Positions 21,021-31,705 are shown, numbered from the stretch's first letter. The stretch: DNA of 64,000 nt from Gigaspora rosea (GCA_003550325.1 QKWP01000060.1:25217-89216), one strand, 5' to 3'. The notes: generated from the letters alone by a model not told the origin. Translations and numbers: made by a program.

Positions 21021-22020
21021 TTCAGAGGTCGTGTGGTATGGATATTACGTCTCAACAGCCAGACGTTATCCCCAATTTTGAAGGGTGGGTGCTCCAGGCA
21101 TTTTTTATCGGCATTAGCTTTATAACGTTTCTGAGCTATTGACAATTCCTCACGCAATGTTTGTATGATCATTTTAAAATTAGAGATCTTCTCTTCCACA
21201 GTGGGTACAGAAGCATAATTCGATGAATGGAAATCGAGTCATGGGTGAAACCCATAATTTGCAAAAAATGGGAAAAACTTAGTGGATGAATGAATAGAGT
21301 TATTGTATGCAAGTTCAGCAAAGGTAAGCAGATCCGACCAGTCATCTTGGTGATAATTGATGGTACACCGTAAATATTGTTTTAACATTTGATTCACAAG
21401 TTCACTTTGTCCGTCAGTTTGAGGATGGTATGCTGTCGACAAATTAATTTTGGTGCCCAAGAGTTCAAACAACTGTCTCCAAAACTTGGATGCGAATTGC
21501 GGCCCCCGATCTGAAATTATATCCTCAGGTATTCCATAGAGGCGAATAACATCCTTCAAAATTAATTGAGCAGTTTGTTCCGCAGTAATAGTTTTCTTGC
21601 ATGCAATGAAGTGGCCCATTTTAGACAATCTATCTACCACCACCAAAATCGAATCAAAGCCAGAGAAAACGGGTAAGTCCGTAATGAAATCCATAGATAT
21701 GGATTGCCATTGTCTTGAAGGAATAGATAAGGGTAATAGCAATCCTGAGTTTCTGTGCCTGGGCGTTTTAGAACGAGCACAAATATCACAGGACTTTAGT
21801 AGTTCTTCATGAATTTCCGCATTTGAGGCCACCAAAAATCACAGGTTAATAATTCTATTGGTTTGGTTATGCCAAAATGTCCTGCTAATTTGGAATCGTG
21901 CTTCTGTTGTAGTATCTCAAGTCGCTCAGTCATGTTTGGAATGTATAACAGGCCGCTCCGGAATAACAAGCCGTTTTGATATGAGAACTTATGATAATCA
22001 GAACGGGAACGTTTCCTTGT
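20999..22020 (-). pseudogene. Chromovirus integrase
   Basis: The HHCC zinc finger is split: HDSKLAGHFG lies at about 21900 in one frame and CDICARSK in the next. The catalytic core (21835-21239) has MDFITDLP, ISDRGPQFASKFW and TDGQSELVNQ, supplying the D, D and E of the DD35E nuclease. TGA at 21241-21239 follows YGFHP, where an Arg codon (CGA) is likely. The frame goes on through VEEKISNFKMIIQTL and FKIGDNVWLL to 20999. An A5 run near 21022 has lost one base relative to the frame that continues into the chromodomain. Confidence 0.85.
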
Positions 22021-22932
22021 CTAATTTAAATCATGGAGGTAGGCTAACACATCTTTTGCAAGGGGGTCAGTTTCAAGTTGAGACTGGACTATATTACATA
22101 ATGCATGGTCAATGGGAGCAATAAGAAGAGCATCAAGGTAAGCCTTTTTGAATAATAAATTTTGGAGTTGAGGCGTGAGTTCGTTTTTCTCATGAGGACA
22201 ATAATCAGGCCTGCGTGACAATGCATCAGATTTTCCTTGCTCTTTTCCAGGACGAAACATTATGACGAAGTCATAATCTGAAAGTTGTAATGCCCAACGA
22301 GCCTGATGCCGATTCAGGACTTTAGCAGTGGCAAAATACTGAAGATTTTTATGGTCGCAGTAGACTGTAGTCTGATGTTGAGTGCCCTCTAAATATTGGC
22401 GCCAGTGCACAAAAGCTGAAACAATTGCTAATAATTCTTTATTATATATATCATAGTTTATTTCAGCTGGAGAAAATTTTCTTGAGTAGTACGCAATGGG
22501 GTGTAACTCGTCATCGTCTTGATATTGAGACAATATGGCTCCCAGCGTGTAGTCCGATGCGTCAGTCTCTAGGTAATATTTTTTATAAGGATCCGCATGA
22601 ACAAGCAGTGGTGAGGTCATAAATGCTATTTTAAGTATATCAAATGCCACTTGTGCAGCAGGGGTCTAACCAAATTGTTTACTAGTTTTACGAGTTAAAT
22701 TGGTTAAAAGAAGGACTAACTGGGAAAAATTCTTTACAAAATTTCGGTAATAATTTGCAAGTCCCAAGAACTGCTGCACATTCCTAACAGATTTTGGGAT
22801 AGGCCATGTTAAAATGGCATCCACCTTCCCTTTATCCATCTGCACGCCCCCAGGTGTAATATAATAGCTTAAGAAGTTAACACTATCCATGTCAAATTCG
22901 CACTTTTCTAATTTAGCATATAAGCCGGACTT
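22021..22932 (-). pseudogene. Chromovirus RT thumb/connection and RNase H
   Basis: In the same frame as the RT: VNFLSYYITPGGV, FLGLANYYRNFVKNFS, then TAG at 22668-22666 where the family has Trp (F-W-TPAAQ), then YYLETDASDYTLGAILSQ with the first RNase H aspartate, AYYSRKFSPAEINYDIYNKELLAIV in two overlapping parts, and VYCDHKNLQYF. The RNase H acidic residues are present. It ends with TAG at 22023-22021 shortly after AYLHDLN. Both internal stops are single substitutions. Confidence 0.85.
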
Positions 22933-23920
22933 CTACAATCGTCCCAAAACGAGCTTCACGTGATGATCATGTTGTTCCTGCGTAGAAGAAAAAATCAAAA
23001 TGTCGTCCAAGTAAATGATGACAAACTGATCCAAGAAGTCGCAGAAGATATCATTCATCATGTGTTGGAAAATGGCAGGGGCATTGGTAAGTCCAAATGG
23101 CATGACCATATTTTCAAAATGGCTGTAGCGGGTACGAAAAGCGGTTTTCCACTCATCTCCCGGTCGGATACGAACAAGATTATAGGCACCCCTAAGGTCA
23201 ATCTTAGTAAATATTTTTGCCATGATTAAACGGCCCAGCAACTCGGAGATGAGAGGTAAGGGGTAACGATTTTTTATGGTGACTTTATTCAATCCTCTGA
23301 AATCGACACAAAGTCGTAATGTGCCGTCCTTTTTCTTAACAAACAGGACAGGTGCTCCTGCTGGTAATGTTAAGTGCCGAATAAAACCTTTTTCCAAATG
23401 TTCTTCAATATATTGTTTAAGTGTTTTTAACTCTTGTTCGGACAAACTATAGATGGGCCCCCATGGCGGTTGAGCATCAGGGAGTAAATCGATGCCGCAG
23501 TCATAGGGTCGGTTTTCAGGTAATTTATCCGCTTTTTTCTTGCTAAATAGGTCTTTAAAATCGCTATATTTTTCCGGAACAGCTAATGGTGCAGTAAAGG
23601 TAGACGTTGTTGGTGCTGGAAAAACATGTATCAGGTATATATGATCCTGATTATTATTGTCAGTAGCTGTGGCTTTTACGGTCCGTCGCTCGCTCACGTG
23701 CTTGGCACAGCAGAGGCCCGAAAAAGTGAGGGAGCGTTTTTTCCAATCAATTTCAAAATTGTGTCTTATCAACCATGGCAGTCCCAGAATAATCTGATAG
23801 TGGGGGGAAGGCATGAGGTTCAATGAGATCATCTCCTGATGATCTTGCAACCAAAGCTGCAGGGGTTCCGTTTCGTGAGTTATAGCCCCCGAAGCTACTT
23901 CTCTACTATCAATTACCTCT
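22933..23920 (-). pseudogene. Chromovirus reverse transcriptase, palm and fingers
   Basis: After the protease linker ([16 protein letters not shown]) comes the [26 protein letters not shown] in two parts, [13 protein letters not shown] with the first catalytic Asp, MPFGLTNAP, and YLDDILIFS (23013-23002) with the Asp pair. Catalytic residues are intact. It is cut by TAG at 22935-22933 in VLGRL-stop-KSGLYAKLEKCEF, a position normally filled by a polar residue such as Gln; CAG to TAG is a C-to-T change. The same frame continues. Confidence 0.88.
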
Positions 23921-24137
23921 ACAGAGAGAGGTGTAGGTTTTTAATTGTGGGTATATTATAATTATAGGTCAGGGAGGTGTCTATAAAACAAGATGATGCA
24001 CCCGAATCCAACAATGCCGTGGTTGTTAAGTACATCCCATTTGAAAATTGAAGTTTTATTGGAAAAGTCAAAGCTTCTGTGACTCCAACTGTCAATAGAG
24101 TTACAGAGATATTTCTATTGTCTTCATCTAGCCACAA
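23919..24137 (-). pseudogene. Chromovirus aspartic protease
   Basis: A short frame with the active-site motif LLDSGASSCFID about 40 residues in. The frame leaves the pol frame at an A5 run near 23940: one more A would join it to [15 protein letters not shown], which leads on into the RT frame. The enzyme would cleave the Gag-Pol precursor. Confidence 0.8.
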
Positions 24138-24142
24138 CTCCC

Positions 24143-25121
24143 TTATTGCAACTGGAGCACCCCTTTTCCCGAATCTTCCCCGTATACTGCTGCTACATCG
24201 ATCCTATGTTTTGTTTTGCTGCTCTTCTTGGGGCAAAATCTAACCATGTGTCCTGAGTCACCACAGTATAAACATAGATTGTTAGTATTGGGCCGCCTTT
24301 TCTCTTCTACTGATAATGGTTTAGGTTTAACAAAATCAATTTGCATCAGTTCTGGGCCTTGAGTTAGATTCGACGTAGAAGATTGGGGTTGGCTCCAACT
24401 CGTACTAAAATCGAAACGACGTTCCTGTCGTCGTTCAAAAAGCCGGTTATCACATTTCACAGCCTTAGAAACAGTATCACTAAGGGAAGTAGGATCAGAT
24501 ATTGTTAAAAGCAAGTCCTTCACATCTTCTCGAAGCTCTATACGAAATTGATCGATCAATGCTTCCTCGCCCCAGTCTAAATCTACAGAAATTTGCCAGA
24601 ACTCAAAAGCATAGCTTGCCGCTGATTTGGCATCTTGGGTAAGTTTTCTAATTTTATTTGCAGCTGTTCTAATTTTATCTGAGTCACCAAAAGTGGCTTC
24701 AAGTTCTGTAACAAATTCATCAAAATCTCTAAGGATGGCCGCATCCTTTTCTAATAGTGGTGCAAACCATGCTAGGGCGGAACCTGTCAATAGACTTCCT
24801 ACTAACCCGACTTGGATGATGTTATTAGGGTAACGCTGTGGTTGCAAACGTATAATAAGGTGTACTTGATTCAAAAATTCACGGAACTTTGTATGGGACC
24901 CGTCAAACTTGTCAGGTAAGCTCACTTTAGGCATCACCTGTTTTTTTCGTCAAGAGGAAGGATTTGCAAGGCTTGTTCTTCAGGGGCTCAAGCGGCCAAC
25001 TGTTCTATTGAGGCTTTCAGTAACTCGTTTTCTTGATGAAGCGCTTGGTTGTCTCTTTGGATTTGTTGTAACGCTGCTAAAAATTCATTGAGGTCTCCTA
25101 TTTTATGAATTGATCCACAAT
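24143..25121 (-). pseudogene. Chromovirus Gag (capsid and zinc knuckle), N-terminus frameshifted
   Basis: The main frame (24937-24143) has a retrotransposon capsid domain (FDGSHTKFREFLNQVHLII, LLTGSALAWFAPL, FRIELREDVKDLLL) and near its end the CCHC knuckle CLYCGDSGHMVRFC. Upstream, in another frame (about 25121-24985), lies a short coiled-coil-like N-terminus with ALQQIQRDNQALHQENELL, closed by TGA and separated by a shift at an A run. Gag assembles the particle and binds genomic RNA. The last codons run almost directly into the protease frame (6 bp gap). Confidence 0.82.
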
Positions 25122-25154
25122 AATCGTTTCAATACGAAAAGAGGCAGAGTATTA

Positions 25155-25170
25155 TTAGTCTGTTTAAAAC
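25155..25170 (-). promoter_or_regulatory. Primer-binding site, apparently self-primed
   Basis: Three bases inside the 5' LTR, the minus strand reads TTAAACAGACTAA. The LTR contains its exact reverse complement (13 of 13) where the transcript should begin. There is no tRNA-like TGG. This is the arrangement known from Tf1 of fission yeast, whose RNA 5' end folds back to prime reverse transcription. Confidence 0.6.
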
Positions 25171-25519
25171 TGTAACGGGCAGATTAATGAACTTTGAAAT
25201 TTAGAGGGTGCAAGAATAGTTTTATTTATTAAACAGACTAAGTTGTTAAAGTTTTACATTGAATTCTATTTATATTACTCTAACCATCTATTTTAATCTA
25301 TTACTAATGCTTACGCTATTGCAGTATTGCTTGCTAATTCCATTTTTTATGCACATTTCTATTGTCGTCGTTATGACTACATTCCCGATTCTTATCCCGT
25401 GATCCGATTCGAGTATAATCGATCGATATTGATTGAATCTGTCACGTGTTCACGTGACTTCGCTCGTGAACTTGTCCATGGCCGTGATCTCCGATAATCG
25501 GATCTTGATGATCGTGACA
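25171..25519 (-). repeat. 5' LTR of the chromovirus with predicted promoter
   Basis: 349 bp. On the minus strand a TATAAATA box (25274-25267) lies about 30 bases upstream of TTAGTCTGTTTAA (25241-25229), which is the exact complement of the site beside the LTR. This places a likely transcription start near 25241. Confidence 0.9.
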
Positions 25520-25566
25520 GTCAATTAATAAAAAATTCTCTAATACTCATAAAAATTTTGTGGTAA

Positions 25567-25732
25567 GGGGCATGCTATTTATTACGTAATTTTTACTATG
25601 GATACATGGTCAGAGATAGTAATCACATCTATATATTATATTAATCAATTAGAATTAAATAAAATGATTACACCATACATGGATAGAAGTGGCTACTAAG
25701 TAAAAAATATTATGTAATAAATGGCACACCTC
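25567..25732. mobile_element. 166-bp MITE, GGGGCATGC...ACGTAAT family, copy 1
   Basis: Ends GGGGCATGCTATTTATTACG and its inverse (TATGTAATAAATGGCACACC); TAA duplicated at 25564-25566 and 25733-25735. Exactly as long as the second copy at 43567-43732. PIF/Harbinger-like by TSD; inserted in a satellite unit. Confidence 0.82.
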
Positions 25733-26394
25733 TAAATGTATTTTAATCTGCTGAATAAGGTTACTTAATCGATTTTTTTCGATTTGCTTAGTAAAATTTA
25801 ACTTTACTATGTAGCAACGTTTGTCAATTGTAGGGCGAATATATTTTTTTAAAAAATTTTAATTTTTCTGTCGAACGTAAAAATCAAAAGTCAATTAATA
25901 AAAAATTCTCTAATGCTTATCAAAATTTTTGAAAAAGCCCTAATTCGTCTTCATTAAAGAAAATTAAAATTTTTTATAAGGAAGAGCAAATAAAATTTAT
26001 ATAAATAAGTTCCTTATAATTTCGTCTATTCAAAAAAAGTATCAAATAATTTCATCTTTCAAGTAAAATAGATCAAAAACAATTTCGTCTTCAAATTTTA
26101 ATTTCGGGTTTTAGAACCCGAAATGATTTCGTCCTCATATAGTGCTGAGTGTATTTTGATCTGCTGAATAAGGTTACTTAATTGATTTTTTTCGATTTGC
26201 TTAGTAAAATTTAAACTTTACTATGTAGCGACTTTTGTTATTTATGGGGTAACTTATTTTCAGGTCAAAGACGTTTTTGAATTTTTTTTAAATATTATAA
26301 AATTTTATTGGTCAATAGTCCTATCACTAGAGGGGGGAGGTCGGAACCTATGTAAACCCTAATCACGTAATTTACTGCATTTCCCTAAACAAAT

Positions 26395-26592
26395 GTTTGT
26401 TTACATAGAATTTTATATAGTTACCTAATTGTTTTTTGATGATATCTCAACATCTACTAGGCAGATTTTAATAATCTAACCATTGTTAAATGCATCTCGA
26501 CAAGCTCTACAACTTTCAATTAGTCGATATGACTCATTAACTTAGTAAAAAACTATTTTTTCTTGGGTAATCGTAGCATTTTGTCTATAAGT
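26395..26592. repeat. Half copy of the 16660 fold-back family, inverted
   Basis: Starts at the palindromic centre (AACAAATGTTTGTTTACATA) and runs through AGCTCTACAACTTTCAATTA and CATTAACTTAGTAAAAA to CTTGGGTAATCGTAGCATTT. The GGGGGAGGTC / CACGTAATTTACTGCATTTCC phrases just left of it recur next to the partial copy at 17240-17290. Confidence 0.65.
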
Positions 26593-27085
26593 AATTTACA
26601 TAGTAATTTGTATCATGTTATACTATGATCATGCATCTGTTGACTAGCAGATCATCAATTAATCTGGATTTCATTTTATTTTTTTCCTTTGACAATCTTG
26701 CTCTATTTTATTAGTTATTATTGTATTATGAATACATACTACAAATTTATCTAAAATTTCAATAGGCCAAATACCCGGCTAACTCAACTAGTGCCCAAGT
26801 ATGATTGTTGCACTAGTGTTCGTCAACCAAAAGACTACACATGCAATCAATCATGTGTAAAACCTTTGGCTATAACAAGGTGCCCAGTTACCTTCAGATT
26901 TCATTTTAATCTGTTATAATAAATATAAAATTTTATATTAAATTGCGAAACAATGCAAAATATTACAAAACCCTGTAAAAAAGTATGATTATATAAATAT
27001 ATATATTGTTTATTTATTTTTTAAAAATTTTGAAAATTTGTAAATATTGCTAAACAGTGCAAAATATCACAAAATATACAAAAGA
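26593..27085. other. AT-rich spacer without recognisable gene
   Basis: Contains an imperfect inverted pair of about 15 bp around TAGTGCCCAAGTATGATTGTT and CACATGCAATCAATC; otherwise AT-rich. Confidence 0.4.
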
Positions 27086-27310
27086 TTACCTCCTGCGACT
27101 CTCGAAAAGGGGTAATTTGCATTTTTTTTATTTGGTCTATTTCGCAATATTTGCAATATTTTTAAAATATTTCGAAATAATAACCGTAATATAACCGTAA
27201 TATAACATAATATATTATGTCATATACTGCATCGATCATAAGATTTTGTTATATTATGGGCTATAATAACTTACATAAGATTACGTATATATAATTTGCT
27301 AATAATCGAT
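27086..27310 (+). repeat. Dispersed repeat family R2, copy
   Basis: ATTACCTCCTGCGACTCTCG and TTTATTTGGTCTATTTCGCA match 14103-14180. The right part (ATCATAAGATTTTGTTATAT ... ATATATAATTTGCTAAT) matches 58210-58305 instead, so it is a composite or shares a common 3' end. Confidence 0.6.
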
Positions 27311-27567
27311 TTTCTTTAATTATTATCTGCTCAATATCTGACCAAATATTGGCTTACTATACTATATCTTATTATTATTATATTAATATCAATTTATTAA
27401 TATCCTCTATATTAGCATTACTAGTATCTGTGTTTTTATACTATGGTGATGATTTAGTAATAGATCATTCCTGTGGTTTCACTAATTTCATATTCAACTT
27501 TTATCATGCCTCTATAATCTATATTTTGATATTTATATTTTTCTTACTATGCATGGTTAGAGTATAA

Positions 27568-28197
27568 ATTGGTACTATTGTCTATATTGTTTTATCTACT
27601 CTTTTAATCATTCTTTATATAATATGTATAAAATCTGATACAATATATTTATTCATGAATCTGTTTTAATATATAGTAGCAATTATTGTTATCAAATTTT
27701 TAGGTTGTAATAGCTAGAATGCATTGAGATTAGAGTCAGAGTTAGGGTTAAATTAGCTATACAAATTAGCAAAAGCTATAGTAAAATTATTAGCTAGTTA
27801 TTTTTTACTTGACAAATAACTATAGTTTTATTGATAAAATTTTTAGTGATTTTGGGTATCCAATCAGGTTTCAATGTATTTTAATCTAGAATTTTGGATC
27901 TATTAGATCTAATTGTTAAATCTGTAAGATTCAAGTATTATTTGTATATTTTATATAAAACTATAATAAATCTGAATCTGTTTTATATTAAAAAAATATA
28001 TATAGTAACTATAGGTATTGTAGCGGATCTGCTATAATTTGTAACCCATTGTCCCAAATTAAATAATTTTTATACCATTCGAATCGTCTCATTAAGATGA
28101 TTCAAATAGTACAAAATTTGGTTGATTTCAATTATTGGATTATGAGATATTGGTATTTGAATATTTAAATTAAGTTTTTTAAAAAAAATTAAATTTA
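27568..28197. other. AT-rich spacer with one palindrome
   Basis: No gene. A TTAGGGTTAAATTAG phrase is at 27742-27756. A CATTCGAATCGTCTCATTAAGATGATTC palindrome, given here only by its centre CTCATTAAGATGA, lies near 28076-28105 and belongs to the family seen at 28685-28985 and 51240-52060. Confidence 0.45.
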
Positions 28198-28667
28198 GAC
28201 CTTGGGTCCGATAGCATAGCGGTTATGCTCCAAGGTTGCAAATCGTAAGGTTGCCAGTTCAAATCCAAGTGGCGGCGATTTTAAGAAAGCCAGCCGGGCT
28301 AGACCAAATTAGGATCCTAGAATGGGCAGCGATTGATAATTAAGGTTATGACGACGAGGACTGTACCGGAACCCCGATTTGAAATAACCGAAGTCACAAG
28401 ATATACTGTGAAGCCTAAGTTTGGATATTACGAGATACTACATGAACTCGTGGCGCAAGCAGTCCAAAAACTGGCTGCGAAGATTTCTAGCCACTATAGC
28501 GGTCAGTGAAGACAGGTCGCTTCTGGGCATTGCGAAAGCAAAAAGCCGGGGATAGTCAGGTTGTAATAGTGGAAAATAAATAACAACTATAGTCGTTATA
28601 AATTACTAAAAAATAACACCGGCAAGACTGTCAAAAAAAAATAAAAATAAAAAAAATAAAATTAATA
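28198..28667 (+). mobile_element. tRNA-derived SINE, copy 1
   Basis: The 5' part looks like a tRNA: box-A-like GATAGCATAGCGGTTATG and box-B-like AGTTCAAATCC about 35 bp further. It continues for some 350 bp of non-tRNA sequence and ends in TGTCAAAAAAAAATAAAA. The second copy (42677-43176) matches throughout. Compared with that copy, about 55 bp near 28310 are missing. RNA polymerase III transcription from the internal promoter and LINE-driven insertion would be expected. It is not called as a functional tRNA because the arms do not fold cleanly and the unit is much too long. Confidence 0.82.
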
Positions 28668-28684
28668 TATTACTATTCTAATAC

Positions 28685-28985
28685 CAATATCTTGTAACCT
28701 AGTGATCAAAATTAAACAATTTTTGTGCTATTCAAATCATCTTAATGAGATGATTTGAATAGTATAAAAATCATTTAGATTGGACTAATAGATTACAAGT
28801 TATTGCAAATTCCATCACAATATTTCTTTCAATTTCGTATAATATATAATTGTAAATAATTTGTGATTCTGTGATCCAAATTAAACAATTTTGGTACTAT
28901 TCAATTCATCTCATTGAAATGAATTGAATGATACCAAAATCATTCAATTTGAACCAATAGATTCAGAGTTATACCAAAATTTTCT
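28685..28985. repeat. Palindromic repeats with ATCATTTAGATTGG motif
   Basis: Two hairpins, centred near 28742 (AATCATCTTAATGAGATGATT) and 28918 (TTCATCTCATTGAAATGAA), each flanked by inverted AATTGGA...TAGATTACAAGTTAT-type sequence. Same family at 28076 and 51240-52060. Confidence 0.65.
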
Positions 28986-28989
28986 TAAC

Positions 28990-29470
28990 TTTACCACAAT
29001 TATTTTACATATTAAAAAATAGCATCATAGTGTTTTAGCACTATAATGCCATAGTGCTATAAAATAAAACTCTATAGAAATATAATTTTTTTAATAAAAA
29101 TTCTAGGCATCTCCTTTAGTTTATATATCTCTGGTCTAAAACTATATCTAATTATATAACTTAATTAGAATTAGAATATAGGATTATGCCATACAAATTA
29201 AATTAATTGGTTTTTGTTTTATAAGATAGGCAAATAGAGCCTGGTCAGCTACAAAAAATATGATATTTAAAAATTTTTTTAGCAAATAAATTTTTTTATA
29301 GTTTTTTTTTTATTGAAAATAAAAAAAATTTATATATGCTAATATAGAAAAAATTTTAATTTTTATAAAAAATATCTGGCTGGATAATGAGATTCAATTT
29401 TATTTGTTTGTATGGCCTTAGAGTAAAGGCAAGTTATATAAGCAAAATCACCTTTTCAACACTTTTAATT
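28990..29470. other. AT-rich spacer without recognisable gene
   Basis: Contains a short repeat ATAGTGTTTTAGCACTATAATGCCATAGTGCTATA (a local GCACTAT palindrome near 29030-29062). Nothing else supported. Confidence 0.4.
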
Positions 29471-29489
29471 AGTGCTCTGCAATAGGTTT

Positions 29490-30200
29490 AAATCAGGAAT
29501 GATGATATGTTGTATTTTACAAAATATTACAAAAATCACAAAATTTTGTAAAAATCACAAAATTTGTATAGTTCCATCACAAAATTTTACAAAACTCGAT
29601 AAATTGGCATGTTTTCACATAGTTCTACTACAAAATCTTACAAAATTCAATAGACTGGCATGTTTTCATATAATTTTATAGAAGGTTCTCGAAATTCCTG
29701 GTCAGAATGCATCAGAATCCTGGTTGGTAGAGCTGAATTTTGCCAGAATTACTAAAAATTTTACTAATAAAATCATAACCGTTCACTAAGTAAAAAGTGC
29801 CTAGCTAATACTTTTGCTATAGAACTTACTAACTAGTAGAGCTAAATGCTGACCTAAACAATTATTTATAATGTATTTTAATCAGAATTGAATTATTATC
29901 ATTATAGAAATTTTTTATATAGAACTTTGAGGGTTTTAATATATTTATATAGCAATAGCTTTTTTTCATTTTTTATATAGAACTTTTTATAGTACAAATA
30001 AAAAATATTTTATCTGTCATTACAAAAATTTTATAAAATTCAAATTAACTCTCAAAATCGCTTCAAATTGATTCACAACAAATCACAAAATTTACTTTAT
30101 ATTGCACAAAATTGCACAAAATCGGTTCAAATTGATCACAAAAAATCACAAAATTTACTTTATCCCACCACAAAATTTACATTATCCCACTACAAAAAAT
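29490..30200. repeat. Degenerate CACAAAATTT(A/T) repeats
   Basis: Two clusters (29500-29680 and 30020-30190) of roughly 12-20 bp phrases such as ATCACAAAATTTAC and CACTACAAAAT. A similar vocabulary on the other strand occurs at 38850-39310. Confidence 0.55.
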
Positions 30201-30352
30201 CATCGTCCCTGGTTTAGATAGCTGTGTTTGATATTTTACTTTTTTGTGCTTTTTGTTGTTTTTGTTTTGTCGGACTGATCCGTGATTATCGTCCTTTTTG
30301 CTACATGAAAATGGCTGTCACATGATTATTTTGCATTTTAATTGGCTTTTAG

Positions 30353-31100
30353 TAGGTTGTCCAGAATTCTGCTGCTAATGATAGCAAATTATGCTTGCTA
30401 ATGATATGAAATTATGCTTTTAATGCTAATGAATTTTTTTAATTTAAATTATTAATAAATTTTATAGCTTTTATAATGTAAAATTTTAAAAATAACTATT
30501 TACAAATTATATTTATTCTAATTTTTCAACGCAAAAAAATCATCAATGTGATTATTAATAATTATAATAATTATCGCCATTAATAAAATGCGCAATTTTT
30601 ATTGCCATTATTAATAATATGTAATTATTATAAGTAGTTTATTACATTGCTGTTTGCATCACAAATTGACATGGGTCATTTCACGATCAATGAAAATCGA
30701 GAAATAGCACGTGTCAATTAAATAATGCGAAACGTTATCACGTTTCATAATATGATATTACGGCTAACTCAAATCCGGGTATGCTCATATAAGTACAATA
30801 ACAGTACGTTTCACTAACACAGCCCAATCAAAAGCAAGATTTTGTTGACACCATACGTTCCTGGTATATGTTTTATATGAAATAATGAGGTTTTTAGATT
30901 CTGTGTACCGTATATATAACTTATATATATAAAACTGCAATTTTGTTAAAAATTTAGTGATACATTATCAAACCTACCAAAATTATGCTAAAATTTATGC
31001 TAGAAAATGTAAATTATGCTGAATTCTGCTGCTAGCATAATAATGCTAGCGAACTCGAATTATGCTAAATTATGCTAATAGCATAATCCTGGACACCCTA
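30353..31100. mobile_element. 748-bp non-autonomous hAT-like element
   Basis: Ends TAGGTTGTCCAGAATTCTGC and, inverted, TAGGGTGTCCAGGATTATGC; 8-bp duplication GCTTTTAG at 30345-30352 and 31101-31108. Both subterminal regions carry repeated AATTATGCTAA / TGCTAATGA motifs (30365-30430 and 30970-31085), which could bind a transposase. The centre is AT-rich with no coding frame. Confidence 0.85.
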
Positions 31101-31108
31101 GCTTTTAG

Positions 31109-31465
31109 GTACAAATATTACCGTTAGGCATCTCTGACCAGAGCCCAGAAATAAATATGAAATTTTACCATTATAAAACGTGCTATATATTATAAAATTT
31201 TATTGATTACAACTGTAAAAAGTTTTATTAGTAGCACATTTTTTAATTTCTATATAAATCTCGTTGTACTACTAAAATCATATCAGATGATAAATGACTA
31301 CATACACTCTACACTTAATCATTATTTTTTTTAGATCAAAATGTAATAAAAAAAAAAAAAAATCGGACAAATATCAATTGATATATAGCGGATCGAATAT
31401 TATTCGGTTAGACCTTATCTGTTATATGGATCCGGACTCGGATCTTTTGTGAATCGCTCAACAGA
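31109..31465. other. AT-rich spacer without recognisable gene
   Basis: No open frame or clear repeat; a GATCGAATATTATTCGG half-palindrome lies near 31390. Confidence 0.4.
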
Positions 31466-31467
31466 TG

Positions 31468-31705
31468 GGGGTGTCAATAGAAACCAAGTAAATCATTTTT
31501 AGTAATTTTTTTAAACTTTAGATTTAAATATCTTAACAATTATTAAACCAATTTTGATAAAAAATTTTTTTATTTTAATTCTTATATAGTTATAGAATTA
31601 AAATAAAAAATTTTTATCAAGATTGGTTTAATAATCGTTAAGATATTTTAATTTAAAGTTTTAAAAAAAATTTACTTAGAAACAATTTACTTGGTTTCTA
31701 CCCCC
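31468..31705. repeat. Fold-back element, GTCAATAGAAA family, copy 1
   Basis: Left end GGGGTGTCAATAGAAACCAA is mirrored by TTGGTTTCTACCCCC. The arms continue through ATCTTAACAATTATTAAACC and its inverse to a centre near 31590. AGATG lies directly on both sides (31463-31467, 31706-31710). Confidence 0.75.

Larger units (their letters stand above)
20230..25519 (-). mobile_element. Ty3/gypsy chromovirus with 350-bp LTRs, 5-bp TSD GTCAA
   Basis: LTRs at 20230-20579 and 25171-25519 are nearly identical and end TG...CA. GTCAA flanks the element at 20225-20229 and 25520-25524. On the minus strand the order is Gag with a zinc knuckle, aspartic protease, RT, RNase H, integrase with HHCC zinc finger and DDE core, and a C-terminal chromodomain: the chromovirus layout. 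Five in-frame stops and at least four frameshifts make it defective, yet the LTR similarity argues for a fairly recent insertion. The primer site does not begin with TGG but is complementary to the element's own predicted 5' end. Confidence 0.92.
19935..26260 (+). repeat. Satellite of about 200-bp units interrupted by gypsy and MITE insertions
   Basis: Phrases GTGTATTTTGACCTGCTAAA, AAGGTTACTTAATCGATTTT, TTTGCTTAGTAAAATTTA, GTAGCAACGTTTGTCAATTG and AAAAATCAAAAGTCAATTAA recur in the same order at 19960-20030, 20075-20229, 25520-25566 plus 25733-25930, and 26145-26260. The gypsy element at 20230-25519 and the MITE at 25567-25732 sit inside units. A further unrelated segment (25932-26145, with repeated TTTCGTCTTC phrases) separates the last two. 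Confidence 0.72.

Noticed and set aside
20230..25519. Integrated virus with an envelope gene
   Set aside because: Order and domains are those of a Ty3/gypsy chromovirus with no third ORF after integrase; the pol frame runs into the LTR.
27349..27567. 72-codon hydrophobic plus-strand frame
   Set aside because: Its Tyr/Ile/Leu-rich content is what AT-rich DNA gives; no intron, homologue or repeat copy supports it.
28201..28275. Functional tRNA gene
   Set aside because: A and B boxes are present, but the acceptor and anticodon arms do not pair convincingly and the unit continues as a 470-bp SINE with a second copy.
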